The notes: generated from the sequence alone by a model not told the origin. A DNA stretch of 55,066 bases from Candidatus Saccharimonadota bacterium (GCA_016187125.1 JACPKF010000004.1:23868-78933), one strand, 5' to 3'. Counted from the first letter of the stretch, positions 17,349-27,669 are shown. Numbers and translations: made by a program.

Positions 17349-17639
17349 TAACGCTATGCTGTAATCTAATTAAATAGAAGTACCTGGAGAGAGTCTTAGT
17401 TTAAACGAAGAACCCAAAGCATGCGCCGAGTTTCTGACTACAATCTTATTGCCAGACCTAATTAGGACCTTAGAAGACGCTCCTAGGCAATTAGAGTTAG
17501 GCAGAAGAGCTACGAGCTCAACCTGAGGCATGGCTGCACTCTCAATCTAGCAGATGGCTAACTGAAGTCACACGAGAGAGCTTTAGACCTCTAACAAAAC
17601 TGCATGCAGCTTTACGCTTTACGCTTTACGCTATTTAGT

Positions 17640-19013
17640 ATGCACATCTTCTTTTCTGGTATTGGGGGAACTGGAATTGGACCGCTGGCGCTGATTGCCA
17701 AGCAAGCCGGCTACGAAGTTAGCGGTTCGGATTCCCAGGACAGCCAATATCTCAAATACTTAACCCACGCACTAAAACTTGACGCTCCGCAATCCGATTA
17801 CCGACTGCTCCACTCAGGTTTTAGTGCGGGGCAAGCAAGTCAAGGCAGCATCCATGTCGGCCAGTCGGCTGAAAAACTAGCCGAAGTCCATGCCCGCAGG
17901 CCGATTGACTGGTTTGTTTACAGCTCTGCTTTACCCAAAACTGATCCTAACCACCCAGAACTTGCTTATGTCATCGAAAATGGTATCCGGGCCAGCAAAC
18001 GCGACGAGTTTTTGAATGAAATCCTCTCCGAGAAAAATCTAAAACTCATTGCCATTGCCGGCACTCACGGCAAAACTACTACCACGGCTATGGCTATTTG
18101 GCTGTTCAAACAACTCGGCGTGCCGGTTACTTATTCTGTGGGCACCAAAATCAGCTTTGGCAAAATGGGCCAGTATGAACCCGGCAGCCAGTATTTTATA
18201 TACGAAGCTGACGAATATGACCGCAACTTTTTGGCTTTTCATCCCTATATGAGCTTGATAACCGGTCTTGATTGGGACCATCCGGATATTTACCCGACTC
18301 GTGAGGAATACTACAAAGCGTTCAAAGATTTTATTAGCCAAAGCGCCTGGACAGTCTTGTGGCAAGAAGATGCCGACAAGCTTGCCTTGGCGCCGGCCAA
18401 AAATAGAATGGTCCTAAACGACAAAGATCAAGACATTGATAAGTTTAAGTTAGCTGGTTTGGTCAACCGCCAAAACGCTTGGTTGACAGCTAAGGCTATG
18501 TTCGAAGTCGTTGATAAGCCGCTGGAACAGCTTATTGAAATACTAAATAAATTCCCGGGCCTATACCGCCGCTTTGAAGAGCTAGCCCCAAACATCTACA
18601 GCGACTATGCCCACACGCCCGGTAAGATCCGTGGCGCTTTGCAACTGGCCCAAGAAGTCGCCGGCGACAACGTCGTCGTTATCTATGAAGGGCTGCATAA
18701 TTTGCGGCAGCACTTTATCAAAGACCAGCTTAAGAATCTTTTTGACGATGTTAAACAGCTTTACATTGTTCCGACTTACTTGGCCCGCGAGGATCCTAAG
18801 TTGCCGACGCTGTCGCCAGACGATATTAAGGACTTGCTCAGCAAAAAGGCTCAGACGAAGGCCAGCGCCGCGGCGCTTGATGAAGATTTGAAACAAAAAA
18901 TAATCCAGCACACGGCCCAAGGCGACACCGTGCTTTGTTTGAGCGCCGGCGGCGCTGGCGGCCTGGATGAATGGCTGCGCCGACAATTTGCCTCGACTTC
19001 TATTTTGACTTAA
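17640..19013 (+). CDS. murC: Mur ligase, UDP-N-acetylmuramate--L-alanine ligase-like
   Basis: MHIFFSGIGGTGIGPLALIAKQAGYEVSGSD, IAIAGTHGKTTTTAMA; start at ATG 17640 rather than the track start. Confidence 0.8.
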   Translation: MHIFFSGIGGTGIGPLALIAKQAGYEVSGSDSQDSQYLKYLTHALKLDAPQSDYRLLHSGFSAGQASQGSIHVGQSAEKLAEVHARRPIDWFVYSSALPKTDPNHPELAYVIENGIRASKRDEFLNEILSEKNLKLIAIAGTHGKTTTTAMAIWLFKQLGVPVTYSVGTKISFGKMGQYEPGSQYFIYEADEYDRNFLAFHPYMSLITGLDWDHPDIYPTREEYYKAFKDFISQSAWTVLWQEDADKLALAPAKNRMVLNDKDQDIDKFKLAGLVNRQNAWLTAKAMFEVVDKPLEQLIEILNKFPGLYRRFEELAPNIYSDYAHTPGKIRGALQLAQEVAGDNVVVIYEGLHNLRQHFIKDQLKNLFDDVKQLYIVPTYLAREDPKLPTLSPDDIKDLLSKKAQTKASAAALDEDLKQKIIQHTAQGDTVLCLSAGGAGGLDEWLRRQFASTSILT

Positions 19014-19030
19014 TTACTTATCTGTAAACA

Positions 19031-19107
19031 GGGGAATAAATTCAGCGAGCCTACTTCGCCGTAGTAGCGCTTGGGCTACGAAGGCTGAATCGCTGAATTT
19101 ATTCCCA
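19031..19107. terminator. Terminator/repeat hairpin between convergent genes
   Basis: GGGAATAAATTCAGCG...CGCTGAATTTATTCCC, 16-bp perfect arms. Confidence 0.65.
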
Positions 19108-19135
19108 CAGCTATAGAGCTTTGAGAGTCAAATAG

Positions 19136-19543
19136 TTAAGAAGCGCTGAAGGCAAAAAAAGCGGCTACCGCTAAGGCTACTGCCACCAGACTAGCCGTTG
19201 TAATGACCAGAAGTGGGCTAGACTTGGTAGCAGTTTTGGCTGGCCTGAGTGATGGCGGAGTTTTTTGTGCCGGTTTAAGTGAACCACCGATCTTCTTTGT
19301 CAGGGGTTTAGGCTGGGGCTGCGCAGCAGGCTGGGATTGATCGGCAGCCACCATACTTTCGGTAGCTGGTTGTTCAACTGGTATATTTTCAACAATTTCG
19401 GCTTTTACCCCTTGCTGAGGGGGAGCCGAAGCCGGCCCGGGTTCGGGTGACGGAGTTGGTGGTACGGTTGCCTTTGGCGCGGAGTTATCTGGTTCCATTG
19501 CCAAAATTTTAGCACGAAGCCTGAGCATAATGCATAAACACAA
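19136..19543 (-). CDS. Hypothetical Pro/Ala-rich protein with C-terminal TM segment
   Basis: Low-complexity N-terminus, hydrophobic C-terminus. Confidence 0.5.
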   Translation of the reverse strand: MCLCIMLRLRAKILAMEPDNSAPKATVPPTPSPEPGPASAPPQQGVKAEIVENIPVEQPATESMVAADQSQPAAQPQPKPLTKKIGGSLKPAQKTPPSLRPAKTATKSSPLLVITTASLVAVALAVAAFFAFSAS

Positions 19544-19582
19544 CAGAAAATCATTCTAATATTCTTAAGAATATTAGAATGA

Positions 19583-20248
19583 GTGAAAGATAGATTAGTC
19601 TGGTTTAATGGAAGGATGCCTTTTGCAGCTCAGCTAGTTAAAGCCAAGACTCACTTGTCGGCTAACGATCCGGTTTTAGCAGGAGTTATTAAAATCTATG
19701 GACTGGTTGAGCTCAAGCCGCACGGCAACCATTATAAGCAACTGCTGGGTAGTATCATTGGCCAACAATTGAGCGTTAAGGTTGCTAGTAGTATAAGAGC
19801 GCGAGTGTTTGATCATTTTGGCGGCAACCCTACGCCCCAGCAGCTGTTGTCGGCAGACAGCGATGCTCTGCGAGGACTTGGACTTAGCCGCGCCAAAGTT
19901 AGTTATGTTAAGGATTTGGCGGAGCATATTGCCAGTAAGCGATTAGACATGAGCCAGGTTAGCACTCTACCAGACGAGGAGTTAACCCAGCAACTAGTGG
20001 CCGTCAAAGGCCTTGGGCAGTGGAGTGCCCAGATGTTTATGATTTTTGGCCTCGGCCGGTTAAATGTGCTGCCAGTTGGCGATCTTGGCATCCGCCGAGC
20101 CGCCATGAATCTTTATAGCCTGCGCCAGCTGCCCGACCCGGAGACACTTTCAAAATTGTCCAAGCACGGGTATTGGGAACCTTATAATTCAGTCGCCGCC
20201 CTGTATCTTTGGAAGTCTCTAGATAATGCACCGGACCTTACTGGTTAA
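19583..20248 (+). CDS. HhH-GPD DNA glycosylase (AlkA-like 3-methyladenine DNA glycosylase)
   Basis: IIGQQLSVKVASSI..., LPDEELTQQLVAVKGLGQWSAQMFMIFGLGRLNVLPVGDLGI. Confidence 0.85.
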   Translation: MKDRLVWFNGRMPFAAQLVKAKTHLSANDPVLAGVIKIYGLVELKPHGNHYKQLLGSIIGQQLSVKVASSIRARVFDHFGGNPTPQQLLSADSDALRGLGLSRAKVSYVKDLAEHIASKRLDMSQVSTLPDEELTQQLVAVKGLGQWSAQMFMIFGLGRLNVLPVGDLGIRRAAMNLYSLRQLPDPETLSKLSKHGYWEPYNSVAALYLWKSLDNAPDLTG

Positions 20249-20813
20249 TCTTAACGGATCCCTGACGCAGGATTTCTAATTTGCCGCCGGTTAATTTAAC
20301 AATCGTAGACGGTGCGGCGATTATTTCTCCGGCGTCAATGTAAAAATCTAATTTATCGCCAAAATATTTTTCGGCCTTCTTACTTGACACAGCTGGCGGT
20401 TGGCCGTCCGGGTTAGCGCTGGTACTAATTAGTGGGCCTACTTTATTTATTAAATCCCTCAGCTCTTTAGGCTTTGGCAAACGGACAGCTAAGCTGCCAA
20501 AGCCTTGGTGTAGCCACTTCGGAGTCTTCGGAGCGTCGAAAACTATAGTTAAAGGACCAGGCCAATATTTGGTTATCAGCTCTAAACTAAGCTCCTTTAT
20601 TCCTAGGTCTTTAAGTTGCCAAATATTGGAAATCAAAATTATAAACGGTTTGTTTTGGGTTCGGCCCTTTAGTGCTTGCAGTTTTTTAACAGCTGTTTTA
20701 TCCAGCGCCCGAGCTGAAAGTCCATAAATAGTATCAGACGGTATAAAACCCACACCGCCATTTTTAAGCAGCTCGACTACTTTATCGTCAAACTTTTGGG
20801 TCAAATAGCTCAC
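20238..20813 (-). CDS. tsaC: L-threonylcarbamoyladenylate synthase (Sua5/YciO/YrdC)
   Basis: GGVGFIPSDTIYGLSARALD, KGRTQNKPFIILIS, STSANPDGQPP. Confidence 0.88.
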   Translation of the reverse strand: MSYLTQKFDDKVVELLKNGGVGFIPSDTIYGLSARALDKTAVKKLQALKGRTQNKPFIILISNIWQLKDLGIKELSLELITKYWPGPLTIVFDAPKTPKWLHQGFGSLAVRLPKPKELRDLINKVGPLISTSANPDGQPPAVSSKKAEKYFGDKLDFYIDAGEIIAAPSTIVKLTGGKLEILRQGSVKINQ

Positions 20814-20820
20814 TAGCTAA

Positions 20821-22668
20821 TTATAGGCCGCCGTAGCCGCCACTAATATACCTAGGGTAGTACCTCGTCGTGTTATGGTAATCTGCGATCTTTAAGAGTT
20901 CAGACTCTTTCTTAATCCCGGCTCTGGGCAGAATATAAAGCTCGCTGCTCTTTTTAGAAATTAGTAGATAATCGTCACTGAACCAGCCATAAACCTGGTA
21001 TTCATCACTCAGAGTAGCAACTGTTTTGCCGTTTTGGTCGGCTTGACTGCCTAGCACCAGCACTTTTTTGCCGTCGCGCATTTCCATCCATATAGCATCG
21101 TTACCCACGGGTGACTGTATATAAGTAGGAGACGAATCACGGTATTTATTAAATACATCGGATAAATCATCGCGGCTAGTGATCTTACCATTTACATATG
21201 CATAGTAGTTGGTAGATTCTCCTTGGTAATTCCCATAGTTATAAACAACTTGGTAATAAATTTGCTGCGCTGTGTTCTGAATGGAGGCAAAATAGATAGA
21301 GCCATTCTCCGGTGCCTGGTAATTGAATGTCTTAAGAGTTTGGGCTCCCGAACCAGTAGCGCTGATGATGTAGATAGCCGCCTGTCGTCCATTTAATGCC
21401 CCCGGGTTGGAGTAGTCACTGGACCAACCTTTTACATAAATCACATTTTTGTCAATCAGGTATACCTGCCCGTACTCATATGATTCACGCGCATAGTCGG
21501 TGTCGTTTGTCCCCTCACCTTTTGTCTGATCCAGCAAAATTATTTGCTTAGTCTGGATATTGTAGACTTTAAGAGCTTGAGCCTTGGGTTGCCACAGTTG
21601 GTAGCCAATGCGGTCGACTTGGTAGACAAAGTTGTTATCGCTCCAGCCGGTTAAAGCAAATGTGGCGTTGCCTTCGTCAATAGCTGTAGTTTGATCGGTG
21701 GCTGTTTCAATTATGTAAAGCTTAGCCAGGTCCGAATCCCGGCGTGAAAGTAGCGCCAAATATTTCCAATCGCGGGAAGCCAGCATCGCTGTACCGCTGT
21801 CATCCTCCTTGCCTGTTCCGGCCAGAACTATCTTGCGATCGCTGCCATCAAGGTTGGCTTTAACAACGTCAATTTTGCCACTGAGTTTGGAAAGAAAATA
21901 GATTTTGCCGGCCGGCGTCAGATTATATTTATTGTCTTTGATGGTTTTGTCGCTGATTTCGATCACCACTCCGGAGTCGTTGTAGCCATCGCTGCTCAGA
22001 TTAGCCTGCGATGATGCTATACCGACGGGCAAAACAATCGTGGCGCTGCCGTCCTTATCAGTTTTAGCTTCGACATCCAGCACCTTGATTTTTACGTCAC
22101 CGACTTTTTGGTGACTAATAGTGTTAGAAACCACAACCTTTACCTGGCGCCCAGTGGCTGTAAAAGCCACAGTGGCTGGATTTTTTTGACTAAGAATTGG
22201 TACAACTACATCCGCCTGTCGATCGGCGTAATATTTTTTGGTTATTGACAGCCTATGATGGCCGACAGCTAGACGCAGGACAGCTTTGCCATTACCATCG
22301 GTTTGAACACTCAGGCTACCGCCCTTGAGCGTCGCGTCGCTAACTGGGGTGTTAGCCGTGGCGTCCATAACTTGCAGCGTGAAGTTCTTGGCTAACGCTA
22401 GTCCAGCTAATTTGTAACGGCTCGAAGGAATTGCAAAAATTATCAGCAGCAAAATGGCAACCGTGATTGGAATAGACTTTTTCTTATCGCCTAAGTACCA
22501 ACTTTTAAAACGCCGCAGGCGCGAGCCGCCCTTATCGGGTTCTGGCGCTTCGATGCTTTCTTTGGGCAAAGACAATTCGACTCCATCTTCAGGTGTCTGA
22601 TCCGGGGTTTCGGTTCGTTGCTTTTCTTCGGTCATCATTTTTACCCCGTAGTGAGCTTTCGCGACCAT
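20821..22668 (-). CDS. Membrane-anchored protein with Ig/carboxypeptidase-like repeats and a TolB-like C-terminal region
   Basis: TM segment; DATANTPVSDATLKGGSLSVQTDGNGKAVL; true start probably ATGATGACCGAAG near 22638. Confidence 0.55.
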   Translation of the reverse strand: MVAKAHYGVKMMTEEKQRTETPDQTPEDGVELSLPKESIEAPEPDKGGSRLRRFKSWYLGDKKKSIPITVAILLLIIFAIPSSRYKLAGLALAKNFTLQVMDATANTPVSDATLKGGSLSVQTDGNGKAVLRLAVGHHRLSITKKYYADRQADVVVPILSQKNPATVAFTATGRQVKVVVSNTISHQKVGDVKIKVLDVEAKTDKDGSATIVLPVGIASSQANLSSDGYNDSGVVIEISDKTIKDNKYNLTPAGKIYFLSKLSGKIDVVKANLDGSDRKIVLAGTGKEDDSGTAMLASRDWKYLALLSRRDSDLAKLYIIETATDQTTAIDEGNATFALTGWSDNNFVYQVDRIGYQLWQPKAQALKVYNIQTKQIILLDQTKGEGTNDTDYARESYEYGQVYLIDKNVIYVKGWSSDYSNPGALNGRQAAIYIISATGSGAQTLKTFNYQAPENGSIYFASIQNTAQQIYYQVVYNYGNYQGESTNYYAYVNGKITSRDDLSDVFNKYRDSSPTYIQSPVGNDAIWMEMRDGKKVLVLGSQADQNGKTVATLSDEYQVYGWFSDDYLLISKKSSELYILPRAGIKKESELLKIADYHNTTRYYPRYISGGYGGL

Positions 22669-22718
22669 CCGCCTAGGCGGATGTTATTGCGTAGCAATGC
22701 GAAAATCTACCACGGGAT
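22643..22718. repeat. Nested inverted repeat overlapping the leader of 20821..22668
   Basis: ACCCCGTAGTGAGCTTTCGC...GCGAAAATCTACCACGGGAT; inner ATCCGCCTAGGCGGAT. Confidence 0.7.
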
Positions 22719-22779
22719 TTAAGTTAAACTATAGGGTTTTCGCCCCAGTTTGCCAACCCAGTAGTGAACTTTTAAGATT

Positions 22780-23709
22780 TTAGTGCTGGGTTTCTTTTTC
22801 GATTCTACCGTCACGCATGTAAATAATGCGCTTGGCATGTTTAGCAACGTCCGGGTTGTGGGTGACGATAATGAATGTCTGGCCTTTTTTGTTAAGGCTG
22901 AGTACTAGCTTCATAACTTCCTGAGTCATCTTACTATCTAGTTCCCCCGTCAGCTCATCGCCAAAAACGATGGCCGGGTTGTTGACAATGGAGCGGGCAA
23001 TGGCTACGCGCTGGCGTTGCCCACCAGATAGTTCGTTGGCGTCGTGGTTTAACCGGTCGCCTAAGCCGACGCGTTCCAGGGCTTTACGAGCGATGTCTTT
23101 GCGTCTGCGTAAATGGATACCGGCGTATTTTAGCGGCAGCATGACATTTTCCAGGGCTGTCAGTGTTGGTATCAAATTAAAGGATTGGAAAACAAAGCCC
23201 AGTTCGCGGCTGCGGATTTCCGGCAGTTCATGCCGCCGGATACTGGTAACTCCTCTGCCCTGCAGATAAATTTCGCCGGCTGTTGGTTCATCCAGCAAGC
23301 CCAGCATATTAACGAGCGTTGATTTGCCACTGCCAGACGGACCCATGATGGCTACCAGTTCGCCCTTTTGGATTGCCAGGCTGACATTATTCAAGGCGTG
23401 TACTACGTCGCCGCGGTCGCGGCGGCGCTTTTTAAGCGTCTTGCCGGTGGCCACATGGTAGCTTGCCTCAAACTTATCGGCCGCAAAAAATGTCTGAGCT
23501 TGGTTAAGTTTTTTCCTTATTTGCTTGGTTAATTCAGAGTTGCCCTTGGCTGCCAGTTTCTCATACTTTTTCTGCAATTTATGAATGGCTTTCTGAGCCT
23601 TCTGCGCATTTTTACGTTTGCCTAGAACATAGGTCTTGGTAACGTTGTTAAGCTGCAGTACCGACTCAGCCATTAAGAACTGCCTCCAGCAGCATTTACC
23701 ATTAGCCAT
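22780..23709 (-). CDS. ABC transporter ATP-binding protein (MacB/LolD type)
   Basis: GPSGSGKSTLVNMLGLLD, ELSGGQRQRVAIARSIVNNP; coiled-coil-like insertion near the N-terminus. Confidence 0.88.
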   Translation of the reverse strand: MANGKCCWRQFLMAESVLQLNNVTKTYVLGKRKNAQKAQKAIHKLQKKYEKLAAKGNSELTKQIRKKLNQAQTFFAADKFEASYHVATGKTLKKRRRDRGDVVHALNNVSLAIQKGELVAIMGPSGSGKSTLVNMLGLLDEPTAGEIYLQGRGVTSIRRHELPEIRSRELGFVFQSFNLIPTLTALENVMLPLKYAGIHLRRRKDIARKALERVGLGDRLNHDANELSGGQRQRVAIARSIVNNPAIVFGDELTGELDSKMTQEVMKLVLSLNKKGQTFIIVTHNPDVAKHAKRIIYMRDGRIEKETQH

Positions 23710-23812
23710 TTACTATTTCCCATGCATTTACCATTAGCCATTAACCATAAGGAATGGATAGCGGTAAACGGATAACGCACTGTGAACGGTGAATGGTAAA
23801 CGGTGAAAGCAT
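23700..23812. repeat. Degenerate heptamer array (TTACCAT/GGTAAAC units, quasi-inverted)
   Basis: CATTTACCATTAGCCATTAACCAT ... GGTGAATGGTAAACGGTG; related arrays in lepA and at the window end. Confidence 0.65.
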
Positions 23813-23815
23813 TCA

Positions 23816-24982
23816 TTATTCTTCTCTTATTGCCTTGACGATATTAATTTTGACGGCGTGATAAGCCGGATAAAAGCCGGCCAAAACTCCCAGGATCACC
23901 GAAAAACCGATAGCAAAAAAACTAATTCGGCCGGACAGCAGGAATATTTGGTTGCCGCTGTTTTCGGTCGCTTTGTTAATCAGCAGAACTGTTATGGCGC
24001 CTAGGCCCCAGCCCAGCAACCCGCCGAATAGGCCAATCAACCCGGCTTCGGTTAGATACTCGCCTAAAATATTGCGGGTACGGGCGCCGACGGCTTTTTT
24101 GATACCGATTTCGCGAGTCCGCTCGCTAATGCTCATAGTCATGGTATTGATGACGCTCAAGCCACCAACAATCAGCGAAATCAGGGCCACGCCAAACAAT
24201 ATGGCATTAAAAATGGCAGTGGCACTGGCAATCTGGTCCTGAAAAGCTTTTGGCCCATTAGCTTTAACATTCGGCACCTCTTTATTAATTTTTTCGGCTA
24301 ATTTGTCAGGGTCAACGCCCGGTTTTACATAGACCGTGAAGCCGTTGACTACATCTTCCGGCCCAGTGGCAGCCCGCACGATTTCCGGCAGCTCGCCGTA
24401 GTAAATTTTCTGGGCGCCAACTAGCGTCATCAATACTTCGTTGTCCGGCGCCGTCAAGGTCTTATTCATAATGCCAACAACTTCGTAATTTTGGCCGCGA
24501 ACTTTAACCTTCCCGCCAACTTTGGCATTTAATTTTTTAACTAGGTCCGAACCAATTGTGACTTTTCCGTCCTCACCGTCGCGCAGAGCCCGACCGTCGC
24601 TATAGGTGATTTTGAAAGTCTCATATCTTGCGGCAACACCTATTTCAAAACCGCTGATGCTGGCCGGCGGGCCGAAGCTAACAGCATCGAATTTCTCGGT
24701 CAGACTTGTAAAAACAGTACCCGAAACGGCCGCCACACCGTCAACTTTTTCAATTTGTGGTCTTTTATGAATATCTAGCGGTGCCGAAATGAATAGCGAA
24801 TCACTGCCGCTGATGATGACTTTATCCCCGTAATATTTAGTGCCGCCGCTAACCAGCAAACTGATCTTTTCGGCCATACTGCCCATGACGGTAAAAGCGA
24901 ATATGCCAATGGTAATACCAAAGATAGTTAGCAAGGTGCGCGTCTTGCGCCGGAACATGTTTCTCAGAATCTCGGTTATCAC
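23816..24982 (-). CDS. ABC transporter permease (MacB/FtsX family)
   Basis: TRTLLTIFGITIGIFAFTVMGSMAE..., SERTREIGIKKAVGARTRNILGEYLTEAGLIGLFGG. Confidence 0.88.
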   Translation of the reverse strand: MITEILRNMFRRKTRTLLTIFGITIGIFAFTVMGSMAEKISLLVSGGTKYYGDKVIISGSDSLFISAPLDIHKRPQIEKVDGVAAVSGTVFTSLTEKFDAVSFGPPASISGFEIGVAARYETFKITYSDGRALRDGEDGKVTIGSDLVKKLNAKVGGKVKVRGQNYEVVGIMNKTLTAPDNEVLMTLVGAQKIYYGELPEIVRAATGPEDVVNGFTVYVKPGVDPDKLAEKINKEVPNVKANGPKAFQDQIASATAIFNAILFGVALISLIVGGLSVINTMTMSISERTREIGIKKAVGARTRNILGEYLTEAGLIGLFGGLLGWGLGAITVLLINKATENSGNQIFLLSGRISFFAIGFSVILGVLAGFYPAYHAVKINIVKAIREE

Positions 24983-25083
24983 TATTGCTCCCTAATTATT
25001 TTGCGGATAGCTCACTAGTATCTTCCTACCTCTAGACAACATTTAATTTCATCTTACCACCCCGGTAGACTATTTTCTAAATA

Positions 25084-25113
25084 AATGAGGCCCTAAGGAG
25101 TAGGCCTCATTTA
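25084..25113. terminator. Hairpin AAATGAGGCCCTAAGGAGTAGGCCTCATTT
   Basis: Stem-loop visible in sequence. Confidence 0.5.
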
Positions 25114-25161
25114 TTTGCTCAGCGTGTTAATATAGATTTGCGCGGCGCTAACTCGAAAGAG

Positions 25162-25695
25162 TTAGCGCTCGTTTTTTGCCAGCTCGTTATTTATAGCTTC
25201 GGCAATTTTTCTGGCGTGGTCAAAAGACACCCCGACACTGGCTACAACATTAGCCGTGTTGCTGCCGGCCATATGCTGGCCAAACTGCAGCGTTACGCCA
25301 TTTTCGGTCGACACAATGGCCGCGATATCGCTATATAGCGTTTGTACGCGGGCCGGATCAATCGTAAAACTCATCTGCTGGTTTTGATCCTTTGAGCTTT
25401 TTTTGGTTGCCATAGAAACTATCCTTTCTAATTCGCTCTTACTTATACGCTGAGTGGTGACAAAGCCGCCGGCTCGTCCGCTTAAATTCCAAAGCAAAAG
25501 TGCCCTTGGCTCGTCTAATTCTAGAGCATCGATGATAGCCTGAAGTTGCTCTTGGGTGGGCCTGACATGGCCATTTTCGATCTTAGATAGTAGCGTGCTA
25601 TCAATGCCCATAGTCTCGGCTAGTCCTGCTTGAGAAAGGTTAAGGAGAACCCTTGCTTGCTTTACCTTATCCCCCAATTGCTTTAAATCTTGCAT
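25162..25695 (-). CDS. XRE-family HTH transcriptional regulator
   Basis: LGDKVKQARVLLNLSQAGLAETMGIDSTLLSKIENGHVRPTQEQL. Confidence 0.85.
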   Translation of the reverse strand: MQDLKQLGDKVKQARVLLNLSQAGLAETMGIDSTLLSKIENGHVRPTQEQLQAIIDALELDEPRALLLWNLSGRAGGFVTTQRISKSELERIVSMATKKSSKDQNQQMSFTIDPARVQTLYSDIAAIVSTENGVTLQFGQHMAGSNTANVVASVGVSFDHARKIAEAINNELAKNER

Positions 25696-25771
25696 TACAT
25701 CTGCTCCACCAGATAATATGGACTAACTTGAAAAATACTTCAACGTTTTATTAACAACGCTTAGACTTGAC

Positions 25772-26353
25772 CTAGTTTCTAACTTTTCGAACTAGCTCCT
25801 TTTTAATCGCTTCGATGTATTTTGGATTAGCCACGTCGTGTTTTACCCCATTCATTAAAATAAGTTTGCTATTTTTTATTCTTTTGTGCGCTTCATTGAC
25901 TCGATAATTTAGTTCTTTGCCTTCTTTAGAGCCTACAAAGATTGTAGTCGGACATTTTATCTTTACTGACAGTGATACCATCGATAGCCTTCTAAAATTT
26001 TCTGTTCTTCTCTTGCCTGTACGTTTGAGCCACCAGGTTTTCAGTGACGGGATGTCTTCCGCAAAATATGGTGAGAGCGAAAATAGCAGAAGTCTCTTTG
26101 GGTTTATATATTCTGAAGCAAGAACCAGTGAAGTCATTGCACCCCAAGAAAAGCCAGACAAAAGTGAATTCTCTAATTCCCTTTTAGAAATTTTTGATTT
26201 TACTTGTTCAACCCAATCGTTAATAGTCTTATATCGCCAATCGATTGTCACAAAATGTGGCTCATACCCAAACTGTTTATACATATTAAGTACCGCCTGG
26301 TAGTTGCGAGACTTTAGATCCTCCCCACTCCCCGGAATCAAATACGCCTTCAT
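25772..26353 (-). CDS. Alpha/beta-hydrolase-like protein
   Basis: AYLIPGSGEDLKSRNYQ, LLSGFSWGAMTSLVLAS (nucleophile elbow GFSWG). Confidence 0.6.
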   Translation of the reverse strand: MKAYLIPGSGEDLKSRNYQAVLNMYKQFGYEPHFVTIDWRYKTINDWVEQVKSKISKRELENSLLSGFSWGAMTSLVLASEYINPKRLLLFSLSPYFAEDIPSLKTWWLKRTGKRRTENFRRLSMVSLSVKIKCPTTIFVGSKEGKELNYRVNEAHKRIKNSKLILMNGVKHDVANPKYIEAIKKELVRKVRN

Positions 26354-26355
26354 GC

Positions 26356-27669
26356 TTAGGGACTTAGCCTATTGATATCCCTCGGGAATAGAGTAGCTTC
26401 TTTAACGTTGTTGAGCCCTATGATTTTCTCGGTTATCCGCTCTAGGCCCATAGCGAAACCGCCGTGCGGCGGCAGGCCGTATTTAAAGGCCTGCAAGTAA
26501 TATTTAAAGCCTGGGTGCTCCGGGTCGCCACCAGCTTTTTGCTTAAGCTGTTTGATTAACTGGTCATATCGATGCTCGCGCATACTACCAGTAGAAATTT
26601 CTACTCCCCGGAAAATAAGATCAAAGCGCTCGGCAAGTTCTGAATTTTTTTCGTTAACCTTATGATAGAACTTAGCTTCGGCTGCCGGCCACTCAGTAAC
26701 AAAGACGGCTTCGCTACCAAGATTCTTTTTAGCATATTCACAGATCCATTTTTCTTCGTCTGGGCGCAGATCATTTTCGCCTACCGAGTTCTCGCCAGTG
26801 GCTTTTGAATATTTTTCGTGGATTTCAGCCATTGTTAGAACTGGAATTTTAGCCGGCAAAACCGGTTTGGAGGCTTGCCACATTTTTAGCTCGTCTGGGC
26901 GATTCTTCCAGACATCATCAACTACACTGCGCAGCATATCTCCAGCAATTTGCATTAATTCCTCAAATCCTACAAAACCAAGTTCTACATCCAAATGAAT
27001 AAACTCAGTCATATGGCGAGTAGTAGCACTGGGTTCGGCGCGGTAGGTTGGATTGATTTCAAACACCCGCTCGAACACGCCTACCATGATCTGCTTATAA
27101 AACTGGGCACTTTGGGCTAGAGTAGCTTCTTTACCAAAATAATCGAGCTTGAAGACTTCTGCTCCGCCCTCCGTAGCACCGGGTAGCAATTTTGGCGAGT
27201 TGAATTCTGTAAAGCTATTGGCGCGGAAGTATTGGCGCATAGCTTCTTTAACTTCAGCTTGGACTTTAAAAATCGCTTGTTCTTGTAGGTTTCTTAGACC
27301 GATAGTGCGATTGTCTAGTAAAGTGTCTAAGTTCTCGGGCTTGTGAGAAAGAGGCTTGTCAATTTCTACCGGCGATTCGTCAGTGACTGGCACCATGACG
27401 CTGATTTTTGGTTGGCGGATTTCGGCGCCGCCGGGAGCCCGTTCTTCGCTGTAAACTTTGCCGCTAATTTCCAAAACCGTGCCAATTTGCAGGCCGCGCA
27501 GCTTTTCGACTTCGGCCTCATCCTCGACCACAATTTGGGTCAGGCCGCCGCGGTCCCGCAGGACAATAAAGTTAAGACCGCCAAGCAGCCGTTTTTTGTG
27601 CAGCCAGCCTTGCGCCGTCACTTCTTTGCCGGCATGTGAAATCACATCCCGTGATAAAATTCTTCCCAT
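26356..27669 (-). CDS. aspS: Aspartyl-tRNA(Asp/Asn) synthetase
   Basis: OB-fold N-terminus, FTEFNSPKLLPGATEGGAEVF, AFKYGLPPHGGFAMGLERITEKIIG; start likely MGRILSRDVI. Confidence 0.9.
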   Translation of the reverse strand: MGRILSRDVISHAGKEVTAQGWLHKKRLLGGLNFIVLRDRGGLTQIVVEDEAEVEKLRGLQIGTVLEISGKVYSEERAPGGAEIRQPKISVMVPVTDESPVEIDKPLSHKPENLDTLLDNRTIGLRNLQEQAIFKVQAEVKEAMRQYFRANSFTEFNSPKLLPGATEGGAEVFKLDYFGKEATLAQSAQFYKQIMVGVFERVFEINPTYRAEPSATTRHMTEFIHLDVELGFVGFEELMQIAGDMLRSVVDDVWKNRPDELKMWQASKPVLPAKIPVLTMAEIHEKYSKATGENSVGENDLRPDEEKWICEYAKKNLGSEAVFVTEWPAAEAKFYHKVNEKNSELAERFDLIFRGVEISTGSMREHRYDQLIKQLKQKAGGDPEHPGFKYYLQAFKYGLPPHGGFAMGLERITEKIIGLNNVKEATLFPRDINRLSP

